From NCBI GenBank assembly GCA_947034885.2, contig OZ019759.1:4032501-4096500 (forward strand): a stretch of 64,000 nucleotides of DNA, read 5' to 3'. Of the stretch, positions 22,166 through 31,614 are shown in pieces. A program made the position numbers and the translations under genes. The first letter of the stretch is position 1. Each line of letters begins with the position of its first letter. This DNA comes from Thuidium tamariscinum (lineage: Eukaryota; Streptophyta; Bryopsida; Hypnales; Thuidiaceae). The notes under the pieces are model-generated. The model was given only the letters and a program-made list of their open reading frames with translations. It did no database searches and was not told the DNA's origin.

Positions 22166-23068
22166 TTTGGAGCTTTGCGTTCTATTCCAACGCCCAGAAA
22201 AGAGAAGCTCACTAGGAGCCTCCTCTCGGGATCAGAGATTTTGCCCTCCACCGAATCTGATTTTGGCGGTGGGAACTGCGAATCGGTTCCAATATCCAAG
22301 CCCTACATGTTGCGTTCATCCACAGATGCCGCGTCAGCCGCCATAGACTTTTCCAAGGGGAACATTGAAGATGGAGTCGTCGACAGCCCTCCGAGTCGCA
22401 CTACGGGTAGGACTCCCATCTGCTCGCCGTCGCTGTTGAGACGGACATCCTCGAGCCGAGGAAGGTCCTGGTCGCCGACTCCGCAAAGGGATGGAGCGAC
22501 CAGTCGAAAGCTCGAACTCCCTGTCGAAGATGCTCTTGGGCATTCCCGCCTCGAGGATAATGTCCCGCCTTTGAATCGGTTCTCTGGTAACCGTACCATG
22601 GCTGTGGGTTCCCAACTTGAACCTGGTGCTCCTAATGTCCCTGTTCGCTCACCTCGACTTCAGGACAATCCAACCCGTTCCTCCAATTCGACAGGAGGAA
22701 GGCGCCTGCCTTCCACGGATAGTCTTTTTCGTCAAAGATTTTTTAGAGAACATCGACGCTTTTTAGACACCGTGTCTACCGGAACTACTCTTCCCTTATC
22801 AAACAATGAGAAGGGCCCTCTGCCTAAACCGCCCCCACGGAATTCCAAATCGATTTCCACTTCGGCAGTTCCTCAGAGTACGCGATCATCGAAACGGAAA
22901 GCCAACGAATCTCATAGTCTAAGTGAGACTGGAACTCTGTACAATGAAAATGGGTCACATTATTCTTCTCGACACGAGGATATCTTAAGAGGTCTTGCAA
23001 AGCTGAAAGCCGAAGAGGCAGGGAAGGCTGTACATGTAGTTCAGTGCGAAGCTGCTAAAAAAGATTGA
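22166..23068 (+). CDS. Cassette II: disordered Ser/Pro/Arg-rich C-terminal exon
   Basis: About 300 codons open to TGA 23066-23068, following an acceptor-like TTTATTGCAG. Composition is Ser, Pro, Thr and Arg rich, without hydrophobic core. Short blocks (IDFSKGNIEDGVVDSPP; SSKRK; a terminal Lys/Ala helix) align with the last exon of cassette I (MDFSRKPINDGIVDSPL at 27235 on), which shows that it belongs to the cassette. The exon downstream of the HAD domain implies that the protein continues past TAG 21932, or that the two are separate genes. The donor upstream is not clear. Function unknown. Confidence 0.5.
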   Translation, partial: FGALRSIPTPRKEKLTRSLLSGSEILPSTESDFGGGNCESVPISKPYMLRSSTDAASAAIDFSKGNIEDGVVDSPPSRTTGRTPICSPSLLRRTSSSRGRSWSPTPQRDGATSRKLELPVEDALGHSRLEDNVPPLNRFSGNRTMAVGSQLEPGAPNVPVRSPRLQDNPTRSSNSTGGRRLPSTDSLFRQRFFREHRRFLDTVSTGTTLPLSNNEKGPLPKPPPRNSKSISTSAVPQSTRSSKRKANESHSLSETGTLYNENGSHYSSRHEDILRGLAKLKAEEAGKAVHVVQCEAAKKD

Positions 23069-23585
23069 AGCTCTTACTAGCTGTAAGAAGGTAAGATGCG
23101 ATATTTCTTACTAAAAATAGAATGTTCCATAACCATAACTTAGATTTACAAGGTCCATGCCTTCCATATTGTACAGTCTATAATTAGTATGGAAATGGAC
23201 ATAGAAAAGTAGGTTAAAAAAGATCGAGGCTGCCAGGGCTACACATTGAGTACGTAAAACTTTTTGGTCAAATTTAAGCCAATCGTAGAATTTCACAACT
23301 TGTTCTCTTTAGAGGAAATTGCATGTGGTCCTTGGATCCAATCACTTTTTAAGTTTGCAAATGCCCAAAGGCTGTATACCCAATTGAAAATCCACGTTCT
23401 TCATTCTACTTTGTTCTGCTCATCATCCTCATGCATCATCTGAATGACCATCTTTAATGGAAATGCCTCCATTGGAATGTATAAGCGAATTCTCAAATCA
23501 CCATTATTCATTTATCGTTGGATTCAACAACTTTTACTTCGAATGATCATTGCATAATCATTTCTACAAGTCTCAAAATCACCAT
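23069..23585. other. 3' flank of cassette II up to the right terminus of composite element 1
   Basis: AT-rich, no gene. Near the end it contains tctcaaaatcaccattttgtctc-type subterminal sequence related to the GAGAC motifs inside the left terminus. Confidence 0.5.
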
Positions 23586-23613
23586 TTTGTCTCAATTTAA
23601 CCAATAAGGCCTT
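23586..23613 (-). repeat. Right end of composite element 1: TIR plus target duplication
   Basis: TTTGTCTCAATTTAACCAAT (23586-23605) is the inverted counterpart of the left terminus. It is followed by AAGGCCTT (23606-23613), matching 3582-3589. Directly after it the interrupted cassette I resumes with KWNYFLVWSDDDEKLQ. Confidence 0.85.
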
Positions 23614-25335
23614 CAGTTCCATAAGTGGAACTATTTTCTTGTGTGGTCTGACGATGACGAGAAGCTTCAGTGTATATCCGTGTACTACAATTGCACGAAC
23701 CACTTCATCGCCACATAGCCTTCATGGGCTACGAACATTCTGGGTGCCAGGAAGGTGCGGGAGGCCATGGACAGACCAAAGAATCTAAAGGAGGCAGCTT
23801 TTGTTGGCACCCATACAACCTTGAGAAGGACAGTGGACAACTTGAAGAACAAGGACAAGTTCCAGGTGAGCTATTTAGCTCGACTCGAGCTAAAATGCCT
23901 CACATGATAATTTGCAATTCCTTGTCTCAGTGTTTTGTGAAAGTCTTGGATTATAGCAAACGGTATCTGACTTGTTGTTTAATGCTTTCAGGAGTTTGAG
24001 AAGGTTGTTTACGTTCGATTCTCCATGATCGACATAAACAAGAACTTGAAATTGTCCAAGTCTAAGGACAAAAAAGAGAAGCTGAAGCTCACGAATGAAT
24101 TAAAAATCATCACTGCGCCCGATAGTGTTTACAAGCTCTGGAGTGAGGTGATATCTGCTGCCGCGCACGGTGAGCTCCTCAACCCAGATACCGAGAAGTT
24201 TTTTAACGCCCGCACTAATTGGAACCCGGACAGCTGTATGCTAAATTGCGAGTTTTTCAAGTTCCTCGGGAACCTAAGCTACAACGAGCTGTCCAAGCTA
24301 GCAAATCACATTCTGAATCAGTCGGGCGAGAAGCGCAAGTACAGTTATCCCAAGGTGACGATAAAAGCGATATTGTTTGTCCTTGAGAGCTGTTACACGA
24401 CGAAGGAGTGGGTTGAGCGTCGTAAGCGAAAGCATTTGGTGAAGAAAGAGCTTCACCAAATTAAACCTGAGCTCAAGCTGATGAACGCGAAGAATGAGAT
24501 CATTGTCGACAATTGGAAGGCATTCAAGAAGGACCGCATGTTTTCCAAAGCGACAATGGACGTCCTCCTCGACAGGCCGGGGAAGAGATACTTCGCTGAG
24601 GCCAAGCTCGTGAGATCAAAGAACAAGACGTGCGCCGAGCTCTCACCGGATGCGTACGAGTTCTTCTAGTTGTTCTTAGAGTGGAAGTCCAGGTTCGTGA
24701 AACCAACGGCAACAGGGCACTATCGGACGTACAACGAAGATAGGAACGTTCACTCTGTGTGGCCGACGGGTGCTTGGAAGGAGGAAACTCTGAAGCGTAT
24801 GTCGCTAGGAGTGGTGGATTTCCGAATCCTTCCCGGTATCGATAATAAGGAGAAATCGACCGTCGATAATCCTTACTTTTTCCAAGTGATAAGTAGCATG
24901 TTCAAAAAAGAGCCCAAAGTCGATGAAGTGTCATCCTGGCTTTTTACCTGTATCGATGAGAAGGAACAGGCACAGGTGCTGAGATTCATAGAGATGCACG
25001 AGGTTCTAGGCTCCTGGAACCTCAACTACGCGGACTACTATGCCGACAAGAACAATTGACTGGGCGATGTCTCCGCTGCAAGGACACCGAAGAGGGTGCT
25101 CCTCATGTTCCTGCAGAATCCTAGGAACAAACATCAGGTCAAAATTCCTGAGGATTTCGAATGTCCAGATGTTGCAAGATATGTGAAGGCGCGAGCCTAT
25201 AGCGAGCTTGAGTATCGTATTCACAATTTGGAATTGCAAATGGAATTTTATCTGTGGCTCATTAAGAAATTCTACGCTCTTGGAGACTACGTCTTTTCTG
25301 GTTTCATTGGAGGGAAACTGACCTACGCAGCCATG
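23614..25335 (+). pseudogene. Cassette I, 3' half: end of ParB-like part and methyltransferase-like region
   Basis: Exon 23614-23865 (…YYNCTNHFIAT-stop-PSWA…) aligns with the post-ParB block NCTNH..HAQPTWG of cassettes II and III. The TAG at 23716 falls exactly on that Gln. After the intron, exon 23992-25335 runs 448 codons with only TAG 24667 (Gln in cassette II: HMFQRF) and TGA 25057. It aligns end to end with exon 2 of cassette II, including the KEWVERRKRK block, LGVVDFRILPG at the motif IV position, SSWLFTCIDEKEQ, RVLLMFLQNPR, and GDYVFSGFIGGKLTYAAM before the intron. That last segment is closer to the classical FxGxGGxxxxAA motif than in cassette II. It was one gene with 2378-3581 before composite element 1 inserted. 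About 13 extra bases at the junction are unexplained. Confidence 0.65.
23866..23991 (+). other. Intron of cassette I with AGCT-type palindrome
   Basis: GTGAGC donor, TTTCAG acceptor. Palindrome TTAGCTCGACTCGAGCTAA at 23875-23893, nine bases from the donor. Same position and phase as the cassette II intron 17316-17512. Confidence 0.8.
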
Positions 25336-25524
25336 GTATGATATGCAAACTTCAGCTCGAATCGAGCTAATGTGTCTTGTATTCATGCCTTCATTTATCT
25401 CAGTCATTTTTTGTGTTGATTGTAATCTCATGTGTTTGTCAGTTTCCCTCCACTTTCTCTCGAATCGAGCTGATTTTAATAGCGGCTCATTGTTGTAGCT
25501 AATTCCTACACTTGACTTGTGCAG
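25336..25524 (+). other. Intron of cassette I splitting the methyltransferase-like motif, two palindromes
   Basis: GTATGA donor after TYAAM, GTGCAG acceptor before MNCIDVFASETN. AGCT-type palindromes lie at 25352-25370 (TCAGCTCGAATCGAGCTAA) and 25457-25474. Confidence 0.8.
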
Positions 25525-26261
25525 ATGAATTGCATTGATGTGTTTGCTTCCGAAACGAACTTCGAGAGTCAATGGTGGGCGGAAATCTGCGAGAGCGCCA
25601 TGACGTTGGACAAGAATGACTTCTTGCCTAACGGGTATTCGAAGGCGCAGCCGAAAGCTATCCGTGGCTCGTAGTCTCTGCCGTCCTCTTCAAAGAGGAA
25701 GCTGAGGTCAAGCCAGGATTCACCTGGAAGTCTGCAACGGAGAAGACTGGTGCAAATCGTTGATGATGATGATTCATCAACGGAAGACGAGTCCGAGTCC
25801 GATGACGGCTATGACGAGGGCGCTGGTTTGGACGAAATGCCGACTCCAACGAGTTGACTAGTTCCAGATATCCCAGGGTCCTCTGCATCATCCATGCTTC
25901 CGCCACCTGTTCAAACGCCACGGACTCTGACGCCTATTAGTCAGCCTGAGAGAAAGCGGAAACGGGAGTCTATGAAGGACTACATGAAGCAAATGGCTGA
26001 ATACCAGAGGATTCAAGTTGAGAGCGTACAAGCTAATCTGTTAAAGACGGAACTGGCCATGGCGCAGCTTCGGAAGGATCATGAGAAGGATCATGCGGAG
26101 CAAACCAAGATCAATGAGAAGAATTGGTAGCTCCAAGAGCAGCAGAGCCAATGGATGCGGCAGCAGGTAGAGGATAGGAGGGAAGAGAGAAGGAGGAATG
26201 GAGAAATCTTCGCCTTGTTGATGGACAAGGCGGGGATCAAGCCTCTCGCCACTCTGCTACC
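25525..26261 (+). pseudogene. Cassette I: linker with acidic run and coiled coil
   Basis: One frame continues directly from the methyltransferase-like exon (MNCIDVFASETNFESQWW) through a Ser-rich segment and an acidic patch (VDDDDSSTEDESESDD). A Lys/Gln/Glu-rich coiled coil (SMKDYMKQMAEYQRIQ...; RREERRRNGE) follows, ending with MDKAGIKPLATLLPWL. TAG 25672, TGA 25855 and TAG 26128 interrupt it. The third sits in NW-stop-LQEQQSQW, where Gln would fit well. Because the frame is shared with the methyltransferase-like exon, this copy shows that linker and methyltransferase-like part belong to one polypeptide. There is no enzymatic motif. Confidence 0.5.
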
Positions 26262-26870
26262 ATGGTTGCGGTAGTGGGACCGAAGGCAGTGTACGTAAGG
26301 CCTAATTGCTCCAGATTCCTTGACGAGCTAGGATCGATAGCATTTGTTTCAGTGTGGAGTTCCATGAAGGGAACCACCACTAAGCAAATCTGCGAATACC
26401 TCTTTCGAGACGGCCAGAGGCCTCTCTTGGTTCTCGGGCAAGACGCCTACAAGACACTCAAGTGCAGGGACAAATTTGGGAGGCTCACCTCCTATAAAGA
26501 ACCGGGTACTGAAAAAGATTTGTTCCTAAAGAACTTAAACGTGCTTTTCGGTCACCCGCGAGGGGGATTGAACACTGGAAATACCATTATAGTGGACAAC
26601 AGCCCACGAAAGCACGTAATGAACAAGTCCAAGAACGTAGTTCTCGCAGAGTCCTGGAGCTACCGAGGGAACGGTGACAAGGACAATTTCCTCATGGGAA
26701 CGCTACTTCCCTGGTTTCAGCAGTTGCACGTTCACCGCGATGTGGGGTTGAAGTCGTTCTGTGATAATAAAAACGGGAGGATCGGACGACGAATGCTTTG
26801 CGACGAAAGGGGTCGCAAAGAATATGACAGGCTTATGGAGGTCGTGTGCGGATCACCGAATGCTAGTTAG
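26262..26870 (+). pseudogene. Cassette I: HAD domain lacking the nucleophile motif
   Basis: Aligns with the cassette II HAD domain from VVGPKAVYVRP onward: FVSVWSSMKG (motif II), VLGQDAYKTLKCRDKFG (motif III region) and NTIIVDNSPRKHV (motif IV). In motif IV the Asp pair is reduced to Asp-Asn. LLPWFQQLHVH and the region after it also align. The roughly 35 residues with DLNGVL, present in cassette II, are absent between 26200 and 26270, and the frame changes there, so a deletion is likely. It cannot be an active phosphatase as it stands. TAG 26868 ends the frame, but 14 bases later a GTATGC donor starts an intron whose phase joins the next exon in frame. Confidence 0.6.
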
Positions 26871-26884
26871 AGGAACATATCAAG

Positions 26885-27102
26885 GTATGCGGATCAGCTT
26901 GAGTCGAGCTGAATATTGGCAATTCAACACTTTGTGGTAGTTTGCGGGACTGCGCATGTTAGCTTGGATCGAGCTAAAGTGTCAATGCGGAAATACTGTT
27001 TGCTCATAATTCGACACAGTGGTTTGAGTTCTTCGTGTAAATCTGCTTTGTGATTTTCATTGGTCGGATCTAATTCTTCTGTTTTGTATTGAAGGTTGTC
27101 AG
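26885..27102 (+). other. Intron of cassette I between HAD domain and C-terminal exon, two palindromes
   Basis: GTATGC donor and GTTGTCAG acceptor. Phase 2 joining gives S-S-A-P-T-H-E-E. Palindromes at 26894-26912 (TCAGCTTGAGTCGAGCTGA) and 26959-26977 (TTAGCTTGGATCGAGCTAA). Confidence 0.65.
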
Positions 27103-27721
27103 CGCCCCCACTCATGAGGAGCCAAGTGGGGATCTACGTTGCCGAGCATCCGAGGACTCCATCCTGGACTATGGGCAGTACATCATCTTCAGCACCGAGA
27201 ACTTTCTTGGATCAGCACCTACTCTGAATTCTTCCATGGACTTCTCTAGAAAACCCATCAACGATGGGATCGTGGATAGCCCTCTAGATTGGAAGACCAG
27301 ACTGCCTTTCTTGGCATCACTTTCGCCATTATGTTCCAGGGAACCTTCAGTGGATCCGCCAGCCTCAGAGAAAGGGATCCAGAGGAAGCTCTACGGAGAT
27401 GCAAACTACCCTGTCGCGGCAACGGGTACTCTTCCCCCGAGCTTGGAACTCAATAATGAAATAATTGTTTCCCACACAAAACCGCCTACACTACCCCGAC
27501 AGAGAACATCCTCTCAACGTCGGAACAGAAAGAGGAAGCACGATGGCCCCTCATGTAGCGAGAGCTCCGCTGTGTCGTGGGATTTGTGGGAACAATAATC
27601 GCTCAAGGCGCAGCGGATGGAAGAAATCCGAGAGGCAGGGAAGATTGCGGCACGATACAGTCGGGGACCTGAGATCATGAAGGCCATGGAGAAATTGAAG
27701 GGTCCATCACATTTGGAGTAA
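27103..27721 (+). pseudogene. Cassette I: C-terminal disordered exon
   Basis: Aligns with 22166-23068 of cassette II through SMDFSRKPINDGIVDSPL, then a Ser/Pro/Arg-rich stretch with RRNRKRKHDG and a final Lys/Ala/Glu helix (MEEIREAGKIAARYSRG). An internal TAA at 27596 separates WDLWEQ from SLKAQRMEEI. The tail after it still resembles the cassette II C-terminus, so it was coding. Final TAA at 27719. Function unknown. Confidence 0.5.
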
Positions 27722-27936
27722 ATAATTTTTTGTAGCTGTATGCTATAGAATACAAGTAGTCAATTGTATATTGACTTGGACATAGTTTTTGAAGCAGTTA
27801 CTATTGTATAGCCGGGAGTTATAAGTATAGTGTAGATGATATAGGTAGCTACAATCATCTCATAGAAAAAAATAGTATATTGCAAAATTGTATTGAATCC
27901 TTTCGATGTAGACCGAAAAAAATATTTACGAGCTAG

Positions 27937-28310
27937 GTAGTTAAAGTATCTCATCTTCCTCGACTGGGATGGCCTTGTCAGTAGAAGTTTTAGAAGATGG
28001 ATCATAGTTAGGAAGGGAGAAAATTGGAGGATGAGCTTCAAAGTAGATCTTTGCACAGAAATTGTAGAAATAAAAACATCTAGATGCCACTCTAAGCAGT
28101 TCCATGAGTGGCAATTTGAACTTCTATGTTTGATATTGCCGTTTAGGGAACTGCGGAGTGGCACTTAGATGTTATTGAGTCTACTATTTCTCTACGAAGA
28201 ATTTTATTGAAGCTTTTCTTCTAATTTCTTCTTTTCTAACCATGGCTAGTCTTCTGAAACTTCTACTAACAAGCCCAACGCAGTCGGGGGAGATGAGATG
28301 CTTCGACTAT
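27937..28310. repeat. Long imperfect inverted repeat (arms about 180 bp, short loop)
   Basis: The segment from 27937 to about 28120 is repeated in reverse complement from about 28130 to 28310. Examples are GATGAGAT, AACTTCTACT, GAAGCT and GTGGCA blocks in the same order on both arms. The innermost arms are AGTTCC/GGAACT, then GGCAAT/ATTGCC. It would fold into one long hairpin if transcribed. It could be a foldback/MITE-like element or a small-RNA-generating hairpin. Minus-strand ORFs crossing it are not genes. Confidence 0.75.
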
Positions 28311-28689
28311 CAAGAATGTGATGGTAAGCATCAATTGTACATAGTATTGTGCATTTCATAGTCATAGTTCAAGTAAGGGGTCGCCTTGTATTGGCGGTCA
28401 TGTCTCTAGAATGACTTCACAAATTTTGCAAACATGGATTAAAATTAGGGTTTCAAATACCCTTTACACTGAGCCCAAAAGGTGTACCATTGAAAGTGTT
28501 TACATATTATCCTTGTCTATTCAATGATTGTAAGATATAAAGCTATATCTTTTGAAAAAGTTCTACATCGGATTTTATAGTTTTAGGCCTTTATTTGTCT
28601 TTAATGTGTCATTGCATTTCTTGTTCACTAATAATTAGTAGTAGGTTCTCCTAAGTTTGTGATTTGTGGAATGTACCTATCTCTCAATT
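28311..28689. other. Gene-free AT-rich stretch
   Basis: No frame, palindrome or repeat recognised between the hairpin and the reversed TGTC-element fragment. Confidence 0.4.
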
Positions 28690-29510
28690 CACTAGAAAAC
28701 TCTTATTTTAATGAATATGATGTTCGTGAATTTTTTGGATATTTTGGGGTATTCATTGGTTGGTTGCCCTGATTTCCATAGTGCCTTTTTGGTTATTTAG
28801 GCGTTGATTTTTGTTTTGTTTTTTATTTTTGAGGGCGGGCAAGTTAGTTGCCCTCTCATTCCATCCTAGTGCTTATTCAATTGTGTTTCATTCCTTTCTT
28901 TAATCTGAGCCGTTAGGTGGACATTCTAGCTCTGACTTTGCGTTTAGTCCGTATTGGTTTGCTAATTGGGGTGTTGAGATGCGAGAAGGATAGGTGAAGA
29001 AGAATCCGGATACTTCGGCAACTAAGACTGAACTAAGTGGTTGCATCCTTAGAACTTTTATCTGAATTGTAAGTTTGCATGCGTTGCCTTTAATTTGCCG
29101 GAACAATGATTTGGTGGAAGCCCAGGAGTAGCGTGGAGGAGGTTTTGGAACCACAAGGTGGGTACGTGCGGAATTAAGTGGCCGCTAGAGGAAAGTTTCC
29201 GTCCACCAGAAGGTCTGTCAACCACATACAAGATCTGCAAAACTAGATAAGTATGCAGTTTTGGAACTAGTTGTCTTTGAATCTGTCGTGGTAGTAAGGG
29301 AAGTGAACATAGTCCTAAGTGACCTATTGCCTGGATTGGACATTTGAAAAGTTATGAGGATCTAAAACTTCCTCTGTTGCAATATCTGGATTACTTGGGT
29401 GTTTTGTTTATTTTGTTTGAGAAGAGAGAAAGTGAGGTTTATGAGTAGTAAGTCACTACTCCTCTAAAGATCAAGAAAGGACCCCTTGAGGATAATACAA
29501 GGTTATCAAA
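28690..29510 (-). mobile_element. Reversed fragment of a TGTC element (non-coding end region)
   Basis: Its reverse complement aligns with 31850-32570 and with 35210-35990/46310-47100. Shared anchors are tcttgatctttagagg, gacttac.actc.taaacctcac, aaaacacccaa, gtcagagctagaatgtcca and cggctca.attaaag. The outermost 200 bp with the TGTCG terminus are missing, so it is truncated. Confidence 0.75.
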
Positions 29511-29519
29511 AACCAGTAA

Positions 29520-31503
29520 TTAGAAGGACGGAACTGGAATCCGGATAGAAATGGAATCCACTGTGGTTGATTTTCCATCTACATCCACAAAAGCACGAAC
29601 TTGTGCTGTTTCTTCCAATTTTGATAAGGAGAGGGCTCTATCCATCAAGGTGTGATTATATGCCCCATACTGCTCATTGACCTCTTGAGCATATTCTACT
29701 TCCATCCAATTTCCATCTAGCCCTTTCTTCACTTTTTTTTCAAAAAATTGGAAGAATTTTTGGTGTTGCATGCTCCAATGCTCCCCCATGCTACGACAAA
29801 ACAATTCTCAAGCCTCGTCATCTTCAATACCAAGGGCCCATAACTCGACCTCAATGTCGTGACACATCCATACAAAGGGATTCACAAATACCTCAGCATC
29901 GTCATATAATGCATGCTTTTCTTGAACTAAATCCCATATCAAAGGTTTTCCCTAATATAAATAATTTGAAATTTGTAGAACCCTTGATCAATTAGAAGGT
30001 TCCATCGATTGTATTTGTATGCAGCGAGCATACCGTCCAAAATCCCAAACATTTTGTAGAACCTTGAACTCTAAAGAGAACGACATTTGGCACAAACCAA
30101 ACAAATGAGTTATGCTATAACAATGCATGTAATATGGAAAGTGTGGTGGCATTGGCCCATGGTTAAGGCTCCTTCAAGACCAAAAGGACTTCAACAAAGA
30201 CTACAATGAGTTGTTAATAAGCCTGGTGAAGGATCACAAGCATGTACTATTGTCTTCTCATTTTTCTTTATGTGTGTTGAAAATGTGCTATAAAGGATCC
30301 ATCCTTTCTCTAGTTCCAAGGTCCAATTGATGTGGGGATTCGCTTTTTTCTTTATGTAGTTCAAGCGCTCAAACATTGCATCCACATCTCCCCAATATGT
30401 AATGTCGATAGATCCCTTTGGATGCAACTCAAACATTTGCTTCAATTGCCAAAAAGAACTCTCTACTACGTTGCATTCATCCTCGAACTTCATTGCCAAT
30501 TTGAAGAGTCCTTTCATTGCTCAAGACACTACGTTTGATTTGTCTTGAAGTTTTTGTGCCCATACCAACCATTGGGAGTCCAAACTCTTCTTTGGCATGC
30601 ATTTATTGAGGTGTACTATGCGTTTCAATTGCTTCACCTTTGATTGAGTATGGACATTTTTTTGGATTGCCTAGTCTAATTTCTGTTTTATCTTGTCAAC
30701 CTCATGGCCTTCCGTTTGGATGGATGCATCTCCCAATGTTTGGGTGGGATAACGGATGGTGGTACCTAGATCCACTTCCGTTGTATTGTCCTCCTCGGAC
30801 TTATCCAAATTGACAATGATAGGATCATCCATTGCTTTGGCTTTTCCGAAAGAAAGAGAGAGTTCATTATTCTCTTCACTGAGCTTTGTAGATGGGATGT
30901 TTACGTGGCTCACATTATACTTAGGCTTCTTCAATTGTACTATTACGGCCTCCAATCTCTAAATCTCTATGGCTTACTTAGCCATTATACCTTGACTCCG
31001 TTTTTCAGACAATTGCAATTTCAACATCAAGTCATCACAATTTGACTTCAACTTTTGATTTTCTATTTCAAAGCCTAAAAAACGTTTGAGGTTGTCTAGT
31101 TTCTCGTCAAAAAGTGGTAATACAAACTCGGTGAACATCAAAAAAGACAAGGCACTGGCTAAGAATTCAAGCTTAGCATTTTGGATAACTCCAATGCTAA
31201 ATCCATAATTCTTGGAGAAACTTCGGATTTATGCTAGGAGGGACTTGATAGTACGTAAGCACTTTGTACTGATTGGCCAAACCCAACTCCTTCTTGAACT
31301 TCAATAGAATTGCCCATCTTATTCTCAGATTCACATTTGTTAAGTTGTTCTTGAAATGTCTTCTACCAAAAAGAGCATTCTAACAAGTCTTCCAATTCTT
31401 TGGCATTGGCCATTCTCCCAAAAGCTCCAGTTGAGATGTGCTCAGAGTTAATAGGTGAGGATGTTTACTCTCAATTTGTACGCCATCATTGGTCAAATTC
31501 ATT
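29520..31503 (-). pseudogene. Degenerate unidentified coding region
   Basis: Minus-strand frames starting near ATG 31503 (MNLTNDGVQIESKHPHLL) and running down to 29520 look like one decayed protein of about 600 residues. Blocks include LEAVIVQLKKPKYNVSHVN (30.9 kb), FWQLKQMFELHPKGSIDITYWGD (30.4 kb) and MGEHWSMQHQKFFQFFEKK (29.8 kb). Several stops and frame changes interrupt it. I do not recognise the family. Position between inverted TGTC-element fragments suggests an element-borne gene, but this is inference. Confidence 0.35.
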
Positions 31504-31614
31504 GCTATAACATTGTAGCACCCTTCATTTTTTTGATGACGGTTGTACTTCCACTCTTGAACTTACAATTGGGCCCAACATCTTTGGTAAGTTCACATTT
31601 GCAAGGACACTTGT

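Larger units (their letters stand above)
3590..23605. mobile_element. Composite element 1: about 20-kb TIR transposon with DDE transposase and ParB/methyltransferase/HAD cassette
   Basis: Both ends carry the same 20-bp inverted repeat and are flanked by identical AAGGCCTT. The flanking sequences are the two halves of one cassette: coding stops at 3581 and the next expected residues (a conserved W...VW..D...L.....YNCTNH block) appear directly after 23613. Inside are a minus-strand DDE-type gene (4156-7009), a spacer with E2F-like, telomere-like and satellite sequence, and a plus-strand cassette (15.9-23.1 kb). All palindromes inside are of the TATC type, while the interrupted host cassette carries the AGCT type, so the insert and its host are different lineages. 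The target site equals 8-9 bp, but the left end of composite element 2 has the similar AAGGCTTT. The octamer may therefore be a preferred target or part of the terminus. Confidence 0.8.

Noticed and set aside
3590..23605. Polinton/Maverick-like or viral origin of the 20-kb element
   Set aside because: No protein-primed DNA polymerase, packaging ATPase, protease or capsid-like frame is seen, and the termini are only about 20 bp.
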